DNA of 64,000 nucleotides from Rhizophagus irregularis (taxonomy: Eukaryota; Glomeromycota; Glomeromycetes; Glomerales; Glomeraceae): positions 3,410,001 to 3,474,000 of the forward strand of contig NC_089452.1 in NCBI RefSeq assembly GCF_026210795.1, in the 5' to 3' direction. This document shows positions 47,113-59,869 of the stretch, one piece after another (within the stretch, counting starts at the first letter, position 1; every line of letters starts with the position of its first letter). The position numbers and the translations under genes are program-made. The notes under the pieces were generated by a model. The model had not been told where the DNA came from. It searched no databases and saw only the letters and a list, made by a program, of their open reading frames with translations.

Positions 47113-47806
47113 ATGATCGTCAATGTTCCAACTTTTTATATGGTTTATCTGGATCAACATTTTGCCGAAGTTTCACGTGGCATGATTACGGACGAAGATA
47201 TTTACGAAAGCTTAAAGAATGTGGAATATGTAGAAAAATTATCGGTCAAACGTCAATATAAATACAAAACCGTCAGAGCTAAGATTCGCCTCACTAAATC
47301 ATACGAGACAATTTACAAGGAAGGTGGATCATATATAGCTATAACAATAAATGAACGAACGTATTTTTTTAGAATGTTTGATGTTAAACTATCCTAAAGA
47401 AATAAGAAACAGATACAGTTGGCAAGGCGTTAAAAAAGTGGACATGGAAAAATACAAAGTCATAAAGGAGCATAAAGAAAATTATGGAGGCCACTTTGCT
47501 AAAATCATAAAAGTCAACAAAATCAAACATATCCAAATTTATTATAATAACGAACAGGATCTGATGAAGGCAGTTTACGATTCTGAGATGCAAGAGAACA
47601 TTGGAGGAAGAATACAAATCAACGAACTAATAAGTAAAGAAAGATTTGTTAAAAGACCGGGAAGACCGAAGGGAAATACCTGCGCTTCTTCTGAGGATTA
47701 CAAATTTTTTGAAGCGACGGAAAATCCAACGGACCCAACGGTCCTGACCATTGAAACAATCAATAATTTTAACAAATTAAACGCAGAATTTAGCGAAAGA
47801 ATATGA
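47113..47806 (+). pseudogene. Hypothetical protein in two overlapping frames, possibly retroelement-derived
   Basis: ORF 1 (47113-47397) has FAEVSRGMITDEDIYESL and KYKTVRAKIRLTKSYETIY. ORF 2 (47351-47806) continues with RYSWQGVKKVDMEKYKV, KIKHIQIYYNNEQDLMKAV and an AT-hook-like KRPGRPKGN. They overlap by 47 bases around a T7 run (GTATTTTTTTAG), so a single-base slip would join them. The second ORF's IQIYYNNEQDLMKAV block is loosely RRM-like, as in LINE ORF1 proteins, but I cannot name the family. An A10 run at about 48317-48326 could be the 3' tail of the same unit. Confidence 0.4.
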
Positions 47807-48612
47807 ATAACCAAAAGCTAATAGCGGTAGAGCCGACAAAAGTGATAGTGATTAATCTTTCATTATGATAACAAACTAATTCACGGGGAAGTAAGAATAG
47901 GTTTTTTCTTATTGTTGGAAAAGGCGGGTTATTTCAGATTTCGATGAGTTCCTGTCGCGAATTCATCAATGGAAATTATTTAGTCAAACTTTTTCAATTA
48001 ATTTAGTATTCGATTTAAATTTTTTGTTTCAAACTATTTCAGATTAAACAAATATAAATTTTATGATCCTGTAAATTCCTGTTTAACTCACACCTTATAC
48101 GTTTTAAATAGATTAAATAGATTAGATTACATAATCCTTAGTTTATTTTAAAGTACTAGGTATAGCCGTATAGGTACCTGCTGACGGGTTAGTAGATAGA
48201 ATAACCTATTTTATTAGTGTTATGTCTACTGTATTTTCTTTAATAATATATGTAATTTAATTTATGTAAATAAATTCAAATATATAATAAAGAGAAGTGC
48301 GCGTTACTTACTAACAAAAAAAAAATGATTTACTTATTTTCTCTAATATTTAGGTACCTAATAATAACCCATCAATACAACTAAATGCTTCATTATCTTT
48401 TTCTCAATTATAAGAGAACAGCCCCAGAGTTTTTATTTGAAATTTTATGTTAAACAACAAAATGAAATTGAACTTAGAAATGTTATTAGAAGGAAATCCA
48501 AAACAACTTATCAGGTTAGATTGTCTAGTGTAGTTAAAGGGAAAAAGTAATATTATAGAAAGGATTTTACTGTTAACATGCTGATGTATTACGATAAAAG
48601 AATTTCTTTATA
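47807..48612. other. Gene-free stretch
   Basis: AT-rich; possible 3' UTR of the preceding unit (ATAATAAAGAG then an A run near 48317). No other gene evidence. Confidence 0.35.
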
Positions 48613-48616
48613 GGTT

Positions 48617-48745
48617 CAATTACTTCATAATTTTTAATACCGAGGAAAGTAGCTGAATAGACTTTAGAAAATCCACTCTCGGTTAAAATATTCCAGGTTT
48701 TCTAAATTATCATATGGAATCCATTCAACTATTTTTTTGTCTAAT
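48617..48745 (-). pseudogene. Protein kinase fragment
   Basis: On the minus strand IVEWIPYDNLENLEYF reads in one frame. Continuing one base out of register is LTESGFSKVYSATFLGIKN, the glycine-loop start of the Rhizophagus-expanded kinase type (compare GGFSEIYTA in the 24-kb kinase). The frame is broken within 60 bases and no catalytic loop follows, so this is an isolated relic. Confidence 0.65.
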
Positions 48746-49555
48746 TCACGGATTTTTGAATATTTTCGAGTTTATTCATTTTTTATATGTTACAAACAAT
48801 TAAAAAGATTAAATTTCACAACTTTTCGAATGGTTAGTCCGAATTAGTTATCCCTACTTCAAACAAGAGTTCTAACCAAAATAAGATGAATAATCGAATC
48901 CGGAAGCTGGAAATTTCGTTAATATTTATGGCATTCTATGTAAATTTTAATCGTAAATATCTCTGATTCATTATATGACTTGGCAAAACCGACTTCTTTT
49001 AATAGCTAATTTAGATTCATTATTAATCATGGGGTTTTTTAGGTCTATCAATCTATCCTTTTTCTAGACCTCTCTTAAGGTTCAGTGGTGTTCAGTCCTT
49101 TTTTTAAATAAATAAAAAAACTTGTGTAACTCATCGTTTAAAGTAATATATTTTTTACTTTTTCAGTTATTTTCAACACTTGATATGTAAGTGATTTACT
49201 TTTTTGGAATGTTAGTATAAATAATTTAATATACGAATAGTTTGCTTTAACTGGAAATTAAAGTATACCTTTTATAAAAGAACATCGTTGAATTTATTGT
49301 TTTATGAAACGTTTAAAAATGTTTATACAATTTACTTGTGATTAGTTAGTTACTGTATTAAGTATATTAAACTCTTTTAATAATACCACTTTATTAAATA
49401 ATTTTCTGAAGTATATACATTTAAAAATGTATTCCGCCAAAGTATTATTGGTTTATTATTTAAACCACTTTAAAAAAAACAAATTTGAAACTAATTATAC
49501 GTATTTTATACATATAATACACATGAAATAGAATTCTAAAGAGTACACATTAAGC
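48746..49555. other. Gene-free stretch
   Basis: AT-rich sequence, no motif or repeat recognised. Confidence 0.35.
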
Positions 49556-50029
49556 TTATATTATTGGTTTAAGTTCATCACAATAGATTATTATTGGAAA
49601 ATTAATGGTTCTCGAAGATTTAAAGGTTTTTAGAAAGTTAAAGATTTTTGTCAAAGAATTAAAGGGTTTTGGAAAGGTTCCCAGAGAATTAAAGGGTTTT
49701 GAAAAGGTTCTCAGAGAATTAAAGGTTCTTTTAGTTGACGGCGTGTTTTCCCTCTCTTCATTATCTGTTTTTTCACTTAATGCTGTCTCATTCGATGTAT
49801 CTTCATTTAGCGTTGATGTATCTGATTTTCCATCTAGAGTTGATTTTTCATTTAGCGTTGATGTATCTGTTTCTTCATTTAAAGTTGATTTTTCACATGT
49901 ATTTATTTTTTCATTTAATGTTGGTTTTTCATTTAGTGTTGATGTATCTATTTTTTTATTTGGTGTATTTCGCTTTATTGGTGCAACATTATTGCACTTC
50001 TTCCTTATCCATTTTCCTATTTTCTTGTA
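49556..50029 (-). CDS. Possible repeat-rich exon (STLNEK-type repeats)
   Basis: The minus strand is open for 158 codons, ending TAA at 49556-49558. It starts just after a strong acceptor (T-run, then TAG, at 50030-50031). It encodes hydrophilic repeats (TSTLNEK, KSTLNEE, DTSTLNEK) followed by three repeats like TFNSLRTFSKPFNSL. Composition is far more protein-like than the hydrophobic + strand ORFs of the same DNA. No first exon was identified, so the gene model is incomplete. It could equally be a non-coding minisatellite. Confidence 0.35.
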   Translation of the reverse strand, partial: YKKIGKWIRKKCNNVAPIKRNTPNKKIDTSTLNEKPTLNEKINTCEKSTLNEETDTSTLNEKSTLDGKSDTSTLNEDTSNETALSEKTDNEERENTPSTKRTFNSLRTFSKPFNSLGTFPKPFNSLTKIFNFLKTFKSSRTINFPIIIYCDELKPII

Positions 50030-51152
50030 CTAAAAAAAAAAAATTAAAAATAAATAAATTTACTTGCTCATTATAAATGTAACAAAATTATTTTTAATAA
50101 TTAAACGTACATAATATGAAAATCTAATCAGCGGTATTTCTTGAAACATATTTTTTTTGATGTTTTTTTTTCGATATCTGAAATACTTGAGGAAAAAGAG
50201 AAAATAATGTCTATATATATTATTATTGTAGAGGATAAGCGCTATTTATCATTAACATAATAATGAATGTATTGTATCAATGAAAGGAACTTTTGATCGA
50301 AAAAAATAAAGTTTTGCTGGTAAAAATATTTCGTTTATACATAAAAAAAATAAATGTACTTTGGCGTATAAACAAATCTCGGGCTAACGTTTGAAAATGA
50401 TCAGCATCTTTGATTTGTTCCCCATTTTAGGAAAGTATACTATCAAAATCAATTTGTCTTATGATAGAATTCCGTTTAACCTTCCACAGCCTTTTCTTTT
50501 ATCTATTTTTAATAATGAAAAATTTTTTTCTAATTTCGGATCTTTAATACCATTATTTGCCTTTATTAAGAAACCAAATAGGATCATGCTTTTTTTTCGA
50601 CATAATGTTATTTTTTTTAAACTAAAGCACAAATAAACCTATGAACATAAATATATAATAAAAAAGATGGTCTATTAAATTTATTTATTTTTATAGACAT
50701 GTTCTTGGACGTCCGCAATTATTGGATAGTGATATTAAATATCATCTGAACTGCTTCTCAGTTTTAGTGATATTATAATATCATCGGAACTGCTTCGCAG
50801 TTTCGCTTGGCGATATTCTAGATGTTCTAACATCCCTATCCAATCAGGCCATACAAAACTAATAATTAGCTTAACGTCCTTTCCGGTCCAAAAATTTAAA
50901 GGGAATACTAATTTAAACAAACATACTGTAACATTTAAATTTCGGAAATTTTCGGTAAAATCGGAAATATTCGGTACCACTCAATTTTAGAAAAGAGAGG
51001 GGATGCTTCAAACATATGTGAACATATATGTTTAAATTACCTTTGAAATTTTCAAAAATAGAGGGAGGTTAATTTGGAGCGGCTTAATTAATATTTAAAA
51101 TTTCAAAGAAAAAAGAAAAAGGATTTTTTTTGATTCTTTTAATAAATAGAAG
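50030..51152. other. Gene-free spacer
   Basis: No gene. At 50725-50805 a unit with GATATTA.ATATCATC and AACTGCTTCGCAGTTT occurs twice in tandem, each copy a potential hairpin. Confidence 0.4.
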
Positions 51153-52678
51153 CCCTATAAGAAATATGTATACGGAAAGGATACGTTTTGTATACATTTT
51201 ATGTACGTTTTTATAGATTCCGTATACAAATTCCGTATATTTAATAAGCAATTCATTTTTGAACATTTTTTAAAAAAACTAATGTATACGGAAAAAATTA
51301 ATCATGCGGAATGTATACGGAATTTTTAAACTTAAGATAATTTTACCCATCATAACACGAGATCACATGATTGTTTATTGTTTTGTTATGATACGTTTTT
51401 TGTTTTTTATATAAACCCTTACTTTGATGAGTTTGATCTTCTGATCTTCCTTTCTGTCTTTCCTTTCCTTTCTCTTTCTCTTGTCTTATTTTTGTTATTT
51501 TTTCTAAATTTTTCTTCTTTCTTCGTCACCCCCTTTTAAAAATAATTTTTTTTTTCGTACCTCACTTTAAAAAAAATTTTTTTTCGTCACTCTCCTTTGA
51601 AAAAAAATTTTTTTTTGATGAAAATTTCCAAATTAGGATAAACGATCCGTCACTCCCTTAAAAAAAAATTTTTTCTTTTATTTCTTCTTTCTATTTCTAT
51701 TTCCTCTTTATAAAAAAATTTTTATTTTTCTAACTTTGACGTCCTCCCTTTAAAAAAAAATTTTTTTTTTTAACTTTCCTAACTTCGTTATCCCTCTTTT
51801 TTAAAAAATATTTTTTTTGGTTTATTCTTTATTCCCCTTTCTTCTTTATTTATATTTAATTTCATAGGCCAGCAGATTTTTTTTGTGAGAATATTCAGTT
51901 TCTTTTTTTTTTTTGTAGATCAGTTTGGGAGTCCTTTTCTTTTTGTAGGATGATTCAGGATTTTTTTCTTTTTTTAAGTCAGTTCAAATTTTTTTGTTTT
52001 TTTGTATGTTGGGTTCAGATTCTTTTCTTTTTGTAGGTTGTTTCAGTTTTGTTGCTTTAGAGTCTTCTTTTTTTGTAGGTCAGTTTTGGATTTATTTTGT
52101 TGTTTTGGTTTCTTTTTCATCAGATGCTTCATAATTCTTTTCATTTATGTAGGTCAGACATTCTGGAGTTCTCTTTCTTTTTTTGTAGGAATGCTGACCT
52201 TTGGTGACTTGGACGATTGCAGATACTATATGAAGGGGGGTTTTGTTTCCAATTGAGTTAGACGTTCTTATGTTTCTTTTTTTTGTTCTTTTAGGTTGTT
52301 TGACTCCAAATGAACCTGAACTTATAGATAATTTAGGTTGCAATAGGTGGTTTTAACAAAGAGGGAATTTTCATAATGTATTTGTACTTTGTTTATTTTT
52401 TATTTTTTATTTAATTTAATAAAGTGAAATTAGATTTATGTAAATACAATTATAGTAAACTGTAATACAAATAGTAAATTCAGTGACCAAATCGTATAAA
52501 TTTCGTGATAAAATCAGTGATCAAATCATGTAAATTCCATATAAATCCCCGTATCCAAACCATATTTTTGGTGATACGGAATTGTGCATTTTTCCGTATC
52601 CTATTATGATACGTTATTTCTAAGGAAAAAAAATCGTATAAAAACTTTATAAAAAACGTATCCAATTTTTTTATAGGG
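51153..52678. mobile_element. Non-autonomous CACTA/Plavaka-like element
   Basis: Termini CCCTATAAGAAATATGTATA and (right end reverse-complemented) CCCTATAAAAAAATTGGATA are flanked by a 3-bp duplication AAG (51150-51152 and 52679-52681). GTATACGGAA-like motifs recur five or so times inside the left end and CCGTATC motifs inside the right end, as subterminal binding sites would. The interior (51.5-52.35 kb) is pyrimidine-rich, with alternating AAAAAATTTTTT blocks and repeated TTCTTTTTGTAGG. No transposase is encoded. The CCCTRTAAAAAA ends match the complete Plavaka element at 17.3-23.0 kb. Confidence 0.8.
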
Positions 52679-53849
52679 AAGTGACTGTATCATTTAATTG
52701 GTAAAAATGACCATGAATTGTTATTGCTTCTATAAAAAATTCTATCCATCATTTCTGTAAAAACTCTGTAAAAATGAGCTTTTCACGGATCCATTCAAGA
52801 AAAATGTAAATAATTCGTTAAATTCCGTGATATGAGGTTACTAATTTCGAAAATAGTAAGAGCCTCTCATGGAAAGATAATGGAATATAAAAACGGATCG
52901 GCTATATCACATTCTTGATCTTTGGGCATATCATACATTTTGATCTTTTGTATCTATTAAGTTTTAATTTTTGGGATCTTTTATTAAAACTCACGTGATT
53001 TGCGCATCACGTGATATTGCGATGTATTAAAATCGATTATAGTAACCGAATTAAAAATTCACGCAAAGTAATTTACATGGGATCAAATAGAAGTGATTGA
53101 GACTTTTTTTTTTGAATAATCATGAATTCTTTTTTTTTAATAAAAATTGTCTAACTTTATGCAGTCGGATCTCTATGTACTGATACTGTTGTTTTGGGAA
53201 AAATATATCTGATATTGGTATATTAAATTATCATTACATATAGGTCATCAGTATCTAGGAATCAGAACAGATGAACTGAGCGGTTTTCTTTTAACTATAG
53301 TAATACATTCAATAAAATTAATATTATCTAAGACCAAATTATTAATCCTAAATGTCATACTTAGACTGCTAAACGTCGTGAAGTGCATCTTACAAATAAT
53401 CGTGAATGAAATAACAGAGAAAGCTCATAAGCGAACGTAAAACGAACAAAAATGAGCAATATTTATTTCTTGAGAAAACATAATTTTAAATTTTGCGTTA
53501 CGCACGGAAGTATAAACATAGAAAAATACAGAGTAGTTCATTCCTCTTATCATGTGAGCGTTAATCATTCTGCCTGCTTTCTAAAATAAAAATATAAAAA
53601 TAAAAAAAAAATTCTTTCATAAAAATATTCTTTCAAAAATCTTTACCAATCTATTTAATAAAATTGATCACCTATTAATTGCCATGTAAAATCAAAAATA
53701 TTTGGTTCAATTGTAACGTTCCATAGAACTGCGCCTAATTATTGAAACATGTTGCACACAATTAATCGACATGAATTGTGCGACAATATCGCATATAAAT
53801 TACCCAGTTCGGTATAATTTGATACTTCCTCCCCCTTTTCAATTACAAT
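52679..53849. other. Spacer upstream of the F-box gene
   Basis: 52690-52850 contains CTATAAAAAATTC and several CGTTAAATTCCGTG-like phrases, a possible CACTA fragment. The last 50 bases before the start codon are pyrimidine-rich (CTTCCTCCCCCTTTTC). No other gene seen. Confidence 0.4.
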
Positions 53850-55265
53850 ATGTCATGTTCAAAAATATTTTCAGGGGATCTACCTGAATTAACATATGAA
53901 ATTATAAAATTTTTTCAGAATGATCATTCAACTTTATATTCATGCATTTTAGTTAACAGATTATGGTGTCGTTTAACAATTCCATTATTATGGGAAAATC
54001 CATTTTCAATTTGTACCGGAAACAATGATTTTATTGAAATTTATTTACATAATAATTTAAATAATGATTTTATAACAATATTAAATGAATATAAAATTTT
54101 TAATAATTCATTATCTACGAATACACTGTTCAATTACCCTAGTTTTTTAAAATATTTGAATACACATAAGTTTATATATTATGTTGATAAGTGGGTTGAT
54201 TATGTTATGAGGAATTCAAAATTCAAAACTAATTACCTTTTTAAACATTTTGATTCGGTATCTAAGTTAATATTTAAAATTTTTATTGAAAATGAAATAA
54301 AATTACATACTCTCGAAATTGATAATTCAGGTACTTATTATAGCGCATATTTTAAAGAAATTCTTGAATTAATTTTACAAAATCAAAATTTTATTCACAA
54401 TATTGGAAATTTGAAGCTTTATATCTACAATTATGATGAAAATATGGATCGTGTATTACAAATAACTCATTTACATCAAAATCTTAAGAAAATTATAATA
54501 TGTAAGAATTGTACATCTTTATATCAATCATTATTATTATCAAAAGATTATAATTGTTCAAATACCTTGAATACAATTACTTTCTATTGTCATATTATTT
54601 ATTGTTATTTCTTGAATAATAGTTTTACTATACCATTTAAATTAAAATCTTTAATTTTTAATGATAAGGTACCACAAATTGAAACATTACAACAATTATT
54701 ACAATTATCTGGTGATTATTTGGAAAATTTCAGCAGTTCTATATCAATAAAACAAGTATTGTTAGAATTAATTATAAAGTATTGTAAGAATATCAAATTT
54801 CTTAATTTACATGAATTTGAAAACCATATTACTTATAAAATATTTGATTTAATTGACAATATTAAACAAAATCTTAATTATCTTTCAATCAATATACAGG
54901 AAGATTATCATTTAACAAATGGTAGTTCAATCATATTAAATAATCTAGGACAAGCTCTCCCTTCTAAATTAGAATACCTAAATTTGGAACTTAATGTTAA
55001 AGGAAGTGATTTTAGGACATTCTTAAAAAATTCTCAAGATGTTTTTATTAATAAATTATTAATAAGACTACGAGGAGATAGTGATGATATTTCACATTAT
55101 ATGAAGGAATATATTATGAAGGGAAAAAGAGTTAAATATTTGGCTATTAAGGGTATTAAAAATGGTAATCAATTGTCTGAGGAATTCAAGTTATATAATA
55201 TTGAAGTTCGAAGTTATGATGATTTATTTATTTCCATTACTAACTTTATTAAGAATAATTATTAG
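53850..55265 (+). CDS. F-box-like protein, 471 aa
   Basis: Single-exon ORF from ATG 53850 to TAG. The N-terminus fits an F-box (LPELTYEIIKFFQNDHSTLY, then CILVNRLWCRLTIPLLWENP, about residues 10-52), the part that binds Skp1 in SCF ubiquitin ligases. The remainder is Leu/Ile/Asn-rich with leucine-repeat-like phrases (NIGNLKLYIYN, IKFLNLHEFEN, LEYLNLELNVKG), plausible substrate-binding repeats. This arrangement, including the IPLLWENPF signature, is very common in Rhizophagus F-box genes. No stops, frameshifts or introns. The substrate is unknown. Confidence 0.85.
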   Translation: MSCSKIFSGDLPELTYEIIKFFQNDHSTLYSCILVNRLWCRLTIPLLWENPFSICTGNNDFIEIYLHNNLNNDFITILNEYKIFNNSLSTNTLFNYPSFLKYLNTHKFIYYVDKWVDYVMRNSKFKTNYLFKHFDSVSKLIFKIFIENEIKLHTLEIDNSGTYYSAYFKEILELILQNQNFIHNIGNLKLYIYNYDENMDRVLQITHLHQNLKKIIICKNCTSLYQSLLLSKDYNCSNTLNTITFYCHIIYCYFLNNSFTIPFKLKSLIFNDKVPQIETLQQLLQLSGDYLENFSSSISIKQVLLELIIKYCKNIKFLNLHEFENHITYKIFDLIDNIKQNLNYLSINIQEDYHLTNGSSIILNNLGQALPSKLEYLNLELNVKGSDFRTFLKNSQDVFINKLLIRLRGDSDDISHYMKEYIMKGKRVKYLAIKGIKNGNQLSEEFKLYNIEVRSYDDLFISITNFIKNNY

Positions 55266-57015
55266 TTATTAAGATGAATAATCATATATAAATATTTATA
55301 AATTATTGCAATTGATTAAATAAAGTTGTTTTTATTCCAATCGCTTTATTCAATTATTTCAATGTAAGTGATATATGAAAATACAAATACGTCACAAAGT
55401 CCACTCATTGAAGTGTAATGCAGATACAAGGATTAAAAATAAATTAAATATATAAATAACAAAGCGCACTTAATGAATATAACTATGGATTGTCATTGTC
55501 ATGTATGATGACTTCACCCCATTTGTTTCATTTTCTTATATTAATTTTTTATTTTATATTTTGTTTTTATATATTTTATCCCATATATTTTTTATTCTAT
55601 ATATTTTATCCCCTATTGTTAATTTAATTTTTTTGATCAAATCGGAAAAAAATTAATTAGGGAATTTTCGCGCTCATTCTTTATAATATTTCTACCATCA
55701 AATTCTTATTATAATTTTCGAATTTTTTTATTAATTATTTCAAGTAGTCATAGTAATCATTTCAAAAGTCATCAAACATTAACAAAAAAAAAAAGAATTC
55801 ATCATTTTTATTAAAAATAAAAAATGTTTTCGTTGAAATTCTGCACTGCGTAATTTTTTAAGAATAATTTTTTTTCTCGGTTTTCTCACATACATATCAA
55901 AAAATTGTGAATCTAATATTGTGAAACTAAAATAGTGAAACTAAAACCGGTTTAAACCTTTTATTAATATGATTACAAAATTTTGTAAATTATAGTTTAA
56001 ATACAAGATGTATAATAGATGAAAAATTAATATCTTATAATTGTTTAATATCGAGAATTTTTGTTGGATCTTCTTCATTGAATTTATCAATTTCACTTAT
56101 TATTATTTTCGATTTTTTCAATACTGAAAAATAATTTTTAAAAAATGACAATTACTATTGCAGTACATCATCATTTGTTAAATACTACATGACAAAGGAT
56201 AAATCGCAATTGTAGATCATGATGAAATAATTCTAAATCAAAATATTTAGAAAATGACTTTGAATAATTATGAATGAAAAGATCATTTTGGGAGATACCT
56301 CAAAAGTCATTATATACAGATTCTTATATTAAATAACAGATCAATCAGATCTCCCCAAAAATTAGGATACGAATTTTGAGAATAATTTTTGAAATTTAGG
56401 ATAAATATTTAACCATTATTTAGTATTATTAAACCAAGCATATTATTGTATTTATTTATATTATTAATAAAAGTATTATTTTGTTAAGCCTAAGGTGGCA
56501 ACATGATTTATTACGGGCTTAGGTCTTACACCAGCTGTAAATCAGTTTTAATTGTCCGGAGAATGAAAATTAATACATAAACTAGGGATTAATCCAGAGT
56601 AGCCGGTCATAAATCCAGGGTACTATCCTAAATGCATCCAGGGTAACTATCCAGGATTTTTGATCAGTATGGTGCTTCATACCTAACGTTTAGATTAGCC
56701 TATATGAATTGTCTAACACATGATTTGTCTGTGCCTAAACTATTCCGTATTCATATAGTAGTTGATCAGCAAATCCATGTTGATTACTAACATAAAATAT
56801 TTTAAATTATTTTTTAAATTGTAAAATTTTTAAAATCAATATTGCTCTTCTTTTTATGATTAGTAATTTTTTTTATTTTTGTTTTTTTAAATATAATAGA
56901 TTAACTTTGGGATTTTTTTTCATTTAATTTTTTTATTTTTTAAACAATTTTTTTTTTAACGATAGATCATTTAATAATTTTTTTTTAATAGATAGTTTAG
57001 TAACTTTTTTTATCC
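55266..57015. other. Gene-free AT-rich stretch with a MITE-related fragment
   Basis: No gene supported. 56590-56660 carries AATCCAGGGTACTATCC and GCATCCAGGGTAACTATCC, related to the interior of the MITE at 36.5 kb. From 56.9 kb the AACAATAGAT/T-run repeat family of the first 2 kb reappears and continues to 57.48 kb. Confidence 0.45.
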
Positions 57016-57255
57016 CATCAGTATTATGTATACACCGATGGACAGATTTTTTTGTAAATTATTCCACCGGTATAGAAAAAGTATAAAAAGGTATAAAATC
57101 CATCAGTGTATACATCATACATAATGAGATAAACCTGTTATTCCATGGGTATCTAATAAATACTCCATATACACTGATGCTCCTCTCCCTTTGAGGGGGC
57201 CTCCAAGGCATCAGTGAATATTTCAGTTGTTCATTGATACCCATGGAATAACAAG
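57016..57255. mobile_element. Adjacent inverted-repeat elements
   Basis: TGTTATTCCATGGGTATC (57136-57153) and its exact inverse GATACCCATGGAATAACA (57236-57253) bound a 118-bp MITE-like unit. Just left of it CATCAG..TATGTATACACCGATGG (from about 57018) and CCATCAGTGTATACAT (from about 57100) form a second imperfect inverted pair. No clear target duplication is seen. Confidence 0.6.
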
Positions 57256-59869
57256 TATTTATATTTTAATAGATCATTTAGTTATTTTTTATATTATTTT
57301 TTTTAACAATAGAATCGTTTAGTAATTTTCATTCATTTTTTTTTTAATGATAGACTGTTTAAAAATTTTTATTTATTTTTAAGATTTTTTTTTAATTTAA
57401 AAATTTTTTTTAACAACAGATCAGATTTTTTTTTCATTAGAAATTTTTTTTCTAACAATAGATCGGACTTTGCCCTTTCTTTATGTTAAAAAATAAATAT
57501 AAACTAACAATTAAAAATTACATTATTATAGAATTGCCCATTCTTTACCTTTACCAATACATTGGTCCATTGCTATATCAAAATTCTCCCTAATTGAAAA
57601 AGATAAAGTAAATATCTTTTTTTCTTTTTTCTTATTATTAAACACCTTTTAAATGCCTTTATTAATATGAAAATAATATTTATATAAAATACATTATGCA
57701 TAAAAGTATTGATCACAAGTATAAGAATTGCATCATTGCATATTATATGACAAACAAATTTTGTATAACTGGAATGTACACAGCGAAATTCAATAAACCA
57801 GATCTATCAGTTCTACTAAAAATATCTGGTTTATCGAAATATCTGGTATAGCAAAAAAATTTCAATATACTGAAAATCTATTATACAAAAAATTTTCATC
57901 CTAATAAAACTAATATATGCTATAATTTAAGTTTTTCATCTTAGTTCTAAGTCATAAAGTTCATGAAAATGAATATAAAATATTTTTAATTGAAGATATT
58001 ATATCTTTTCAATAATTAAATATTGGTGTAATTATGAGTAATAATAAAAAACATAGAAAGATTTACTAGAAAAACATGATAAGGAAAACAGACAAATTTA
58101 CAAGCTACTTAAGCTACTCGCATCATCTCAAACATGATAATCAGATTGGATGCTTTACACTGCGAGATAATTAGACCCTGAGCAATACAAATTTAATAAA
58201 TTAAATCATCGATAAAAAGGTAACATAGCATCAACTTAATAAATTATCTAAAGTATGCTAATAATTTTGATCCAGTATTAAATAAACGAATCAATAAATA
58301 GAGTAAAATAATACCAAAAAGAAAATTTATTAATAATGTACAGACCAAGTGACAAGAGTTCAGTTATATATGTTCTCAAGTAAAAAACATGTATCTTTTA
58401 ATATTTTATTCTTGGATATTTTAATTATTATGGAATTAAAATGGTCAAAAGAATCTTTTATGATATGATTATGATAAAAGATTTGCAAAAAGTATATTGA
58501 ATCGAATAGGAAACTTGACAGATTAATTATTAAAATTTAAATTTTAAAATTTTCAAATATTAGATGTATTTATTAAATATTTTTACTAATTAGACAGTAT
58601 TTTTTTAACGATTAACATTAATAATTAATATATATATATATATATACTATATATATATTTGCTTTGCTCAAAATCCACAGCTATTTATTAACGTACTGTA
58701 CATCTTTTATTAAAAACACCAAAAGTGTACACTTTTGGAAGCAATAGATAAAATTAAAAATATAATAATATTACTGATTTGTCTAATCATATTGACTTAT
58801 TAATGGGTTCTGCTGATTATCAGGAAAATACCTACAAATCAAAAAGCACTGATGTATGAGTAACACAGGTCACTGTAACGATTAATTAGCAAAAAGGAAT
58901 TTATAAATAGTCTATCAAGAAATGAATAGGAATTAATGAATTTAATGTCACTCTTATTAGGGACTGCCAATCAGATACAACCACCCTACTTAACATACTT
59001 TCCTCCAGGTTTACAAAAGAAATAAGAATGGTGATCCTTATCATTAATTACAGCCATAGGAAGATTTGGAAGATGGTAAAATTTTACCAGGTTTTACTTT
59101 AGAATTGTGGCCTATTGATGATATTATTGCATAGATAATATAATATATGTTATAATAGTTGTTGTTAAATATCTCATTTTTAATATTTCATTATTTTTTA
59201 GGAAATAGATTATGAAGAAGATAGTGATGAAGATGATGATGATGAAAAAGTATACCCTTACTGTAAGGCAATGCCTCTCAAATAGTTAAACATATACAAA
59301 ATAAACATAATTGATGAATGGCACAGAAGATCACCTATCTTGTGTATACCAAAGAGAAAATACCCATGTATTTTAGAAAGATCAGTAAAGAAATTTTATT
59401 GTAAAATAATAAATAAGATTTTTAAATATGATTATCATATATTATGCATTTCAGCATTTATAGGATTATATGTATATTTATAGGATTTATGTTATAACTA
59501 TTCACTTTAATATTTTTATAATATTACTGTTCTTTAATATTTTTATATTTGGGTTTTGAACATTATATAATTTTTTTTTTTTAAAATGTTGAATCATGTA
59601 CCATTTTATTAGAATATATTTGATCAAACATTAGATATTATATTGCAAATAAATTAAGAATAAAATTAAATAATAAAAGTAAATCAAAATAAACTAAAAA
59701 TTAAACCAAAATAAAATATCATGAACTAAACATTAAACCAAATAATATACTATAAACCAAAACTAAACTAAAAAGAAAAATAAAAGTAAAATAAAATTGT
59801 AAATAATATTATAAATAAGAATAAAATTAAAAAAGAATAAAAAATTAAAATTATTTTCTTTTTAAACTA
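57256..59869. other. Gene-free AT-rich stretch
   Basis: A (TA)n microsatellite lies at about 58630-58660. At 59057-59140 a short frame reads EDLEDGKILPGFTLELWPID before a stop, and 59205-59280 has an acidic EEDSDEDDDDEK frame. Both may be exon relics of an unknown gene. The rest is low complexity. Confidence 0.35.

Noticed and set aside
49605-50076. Plus-strand ORFs of 142 and 113 codons
   Set aside because: They encode only Val/Ser/Phe or His/Leu low-complexity repeats in two frames of the same minisatellite and look like by-products of a minus-strand or non-coding repeat.
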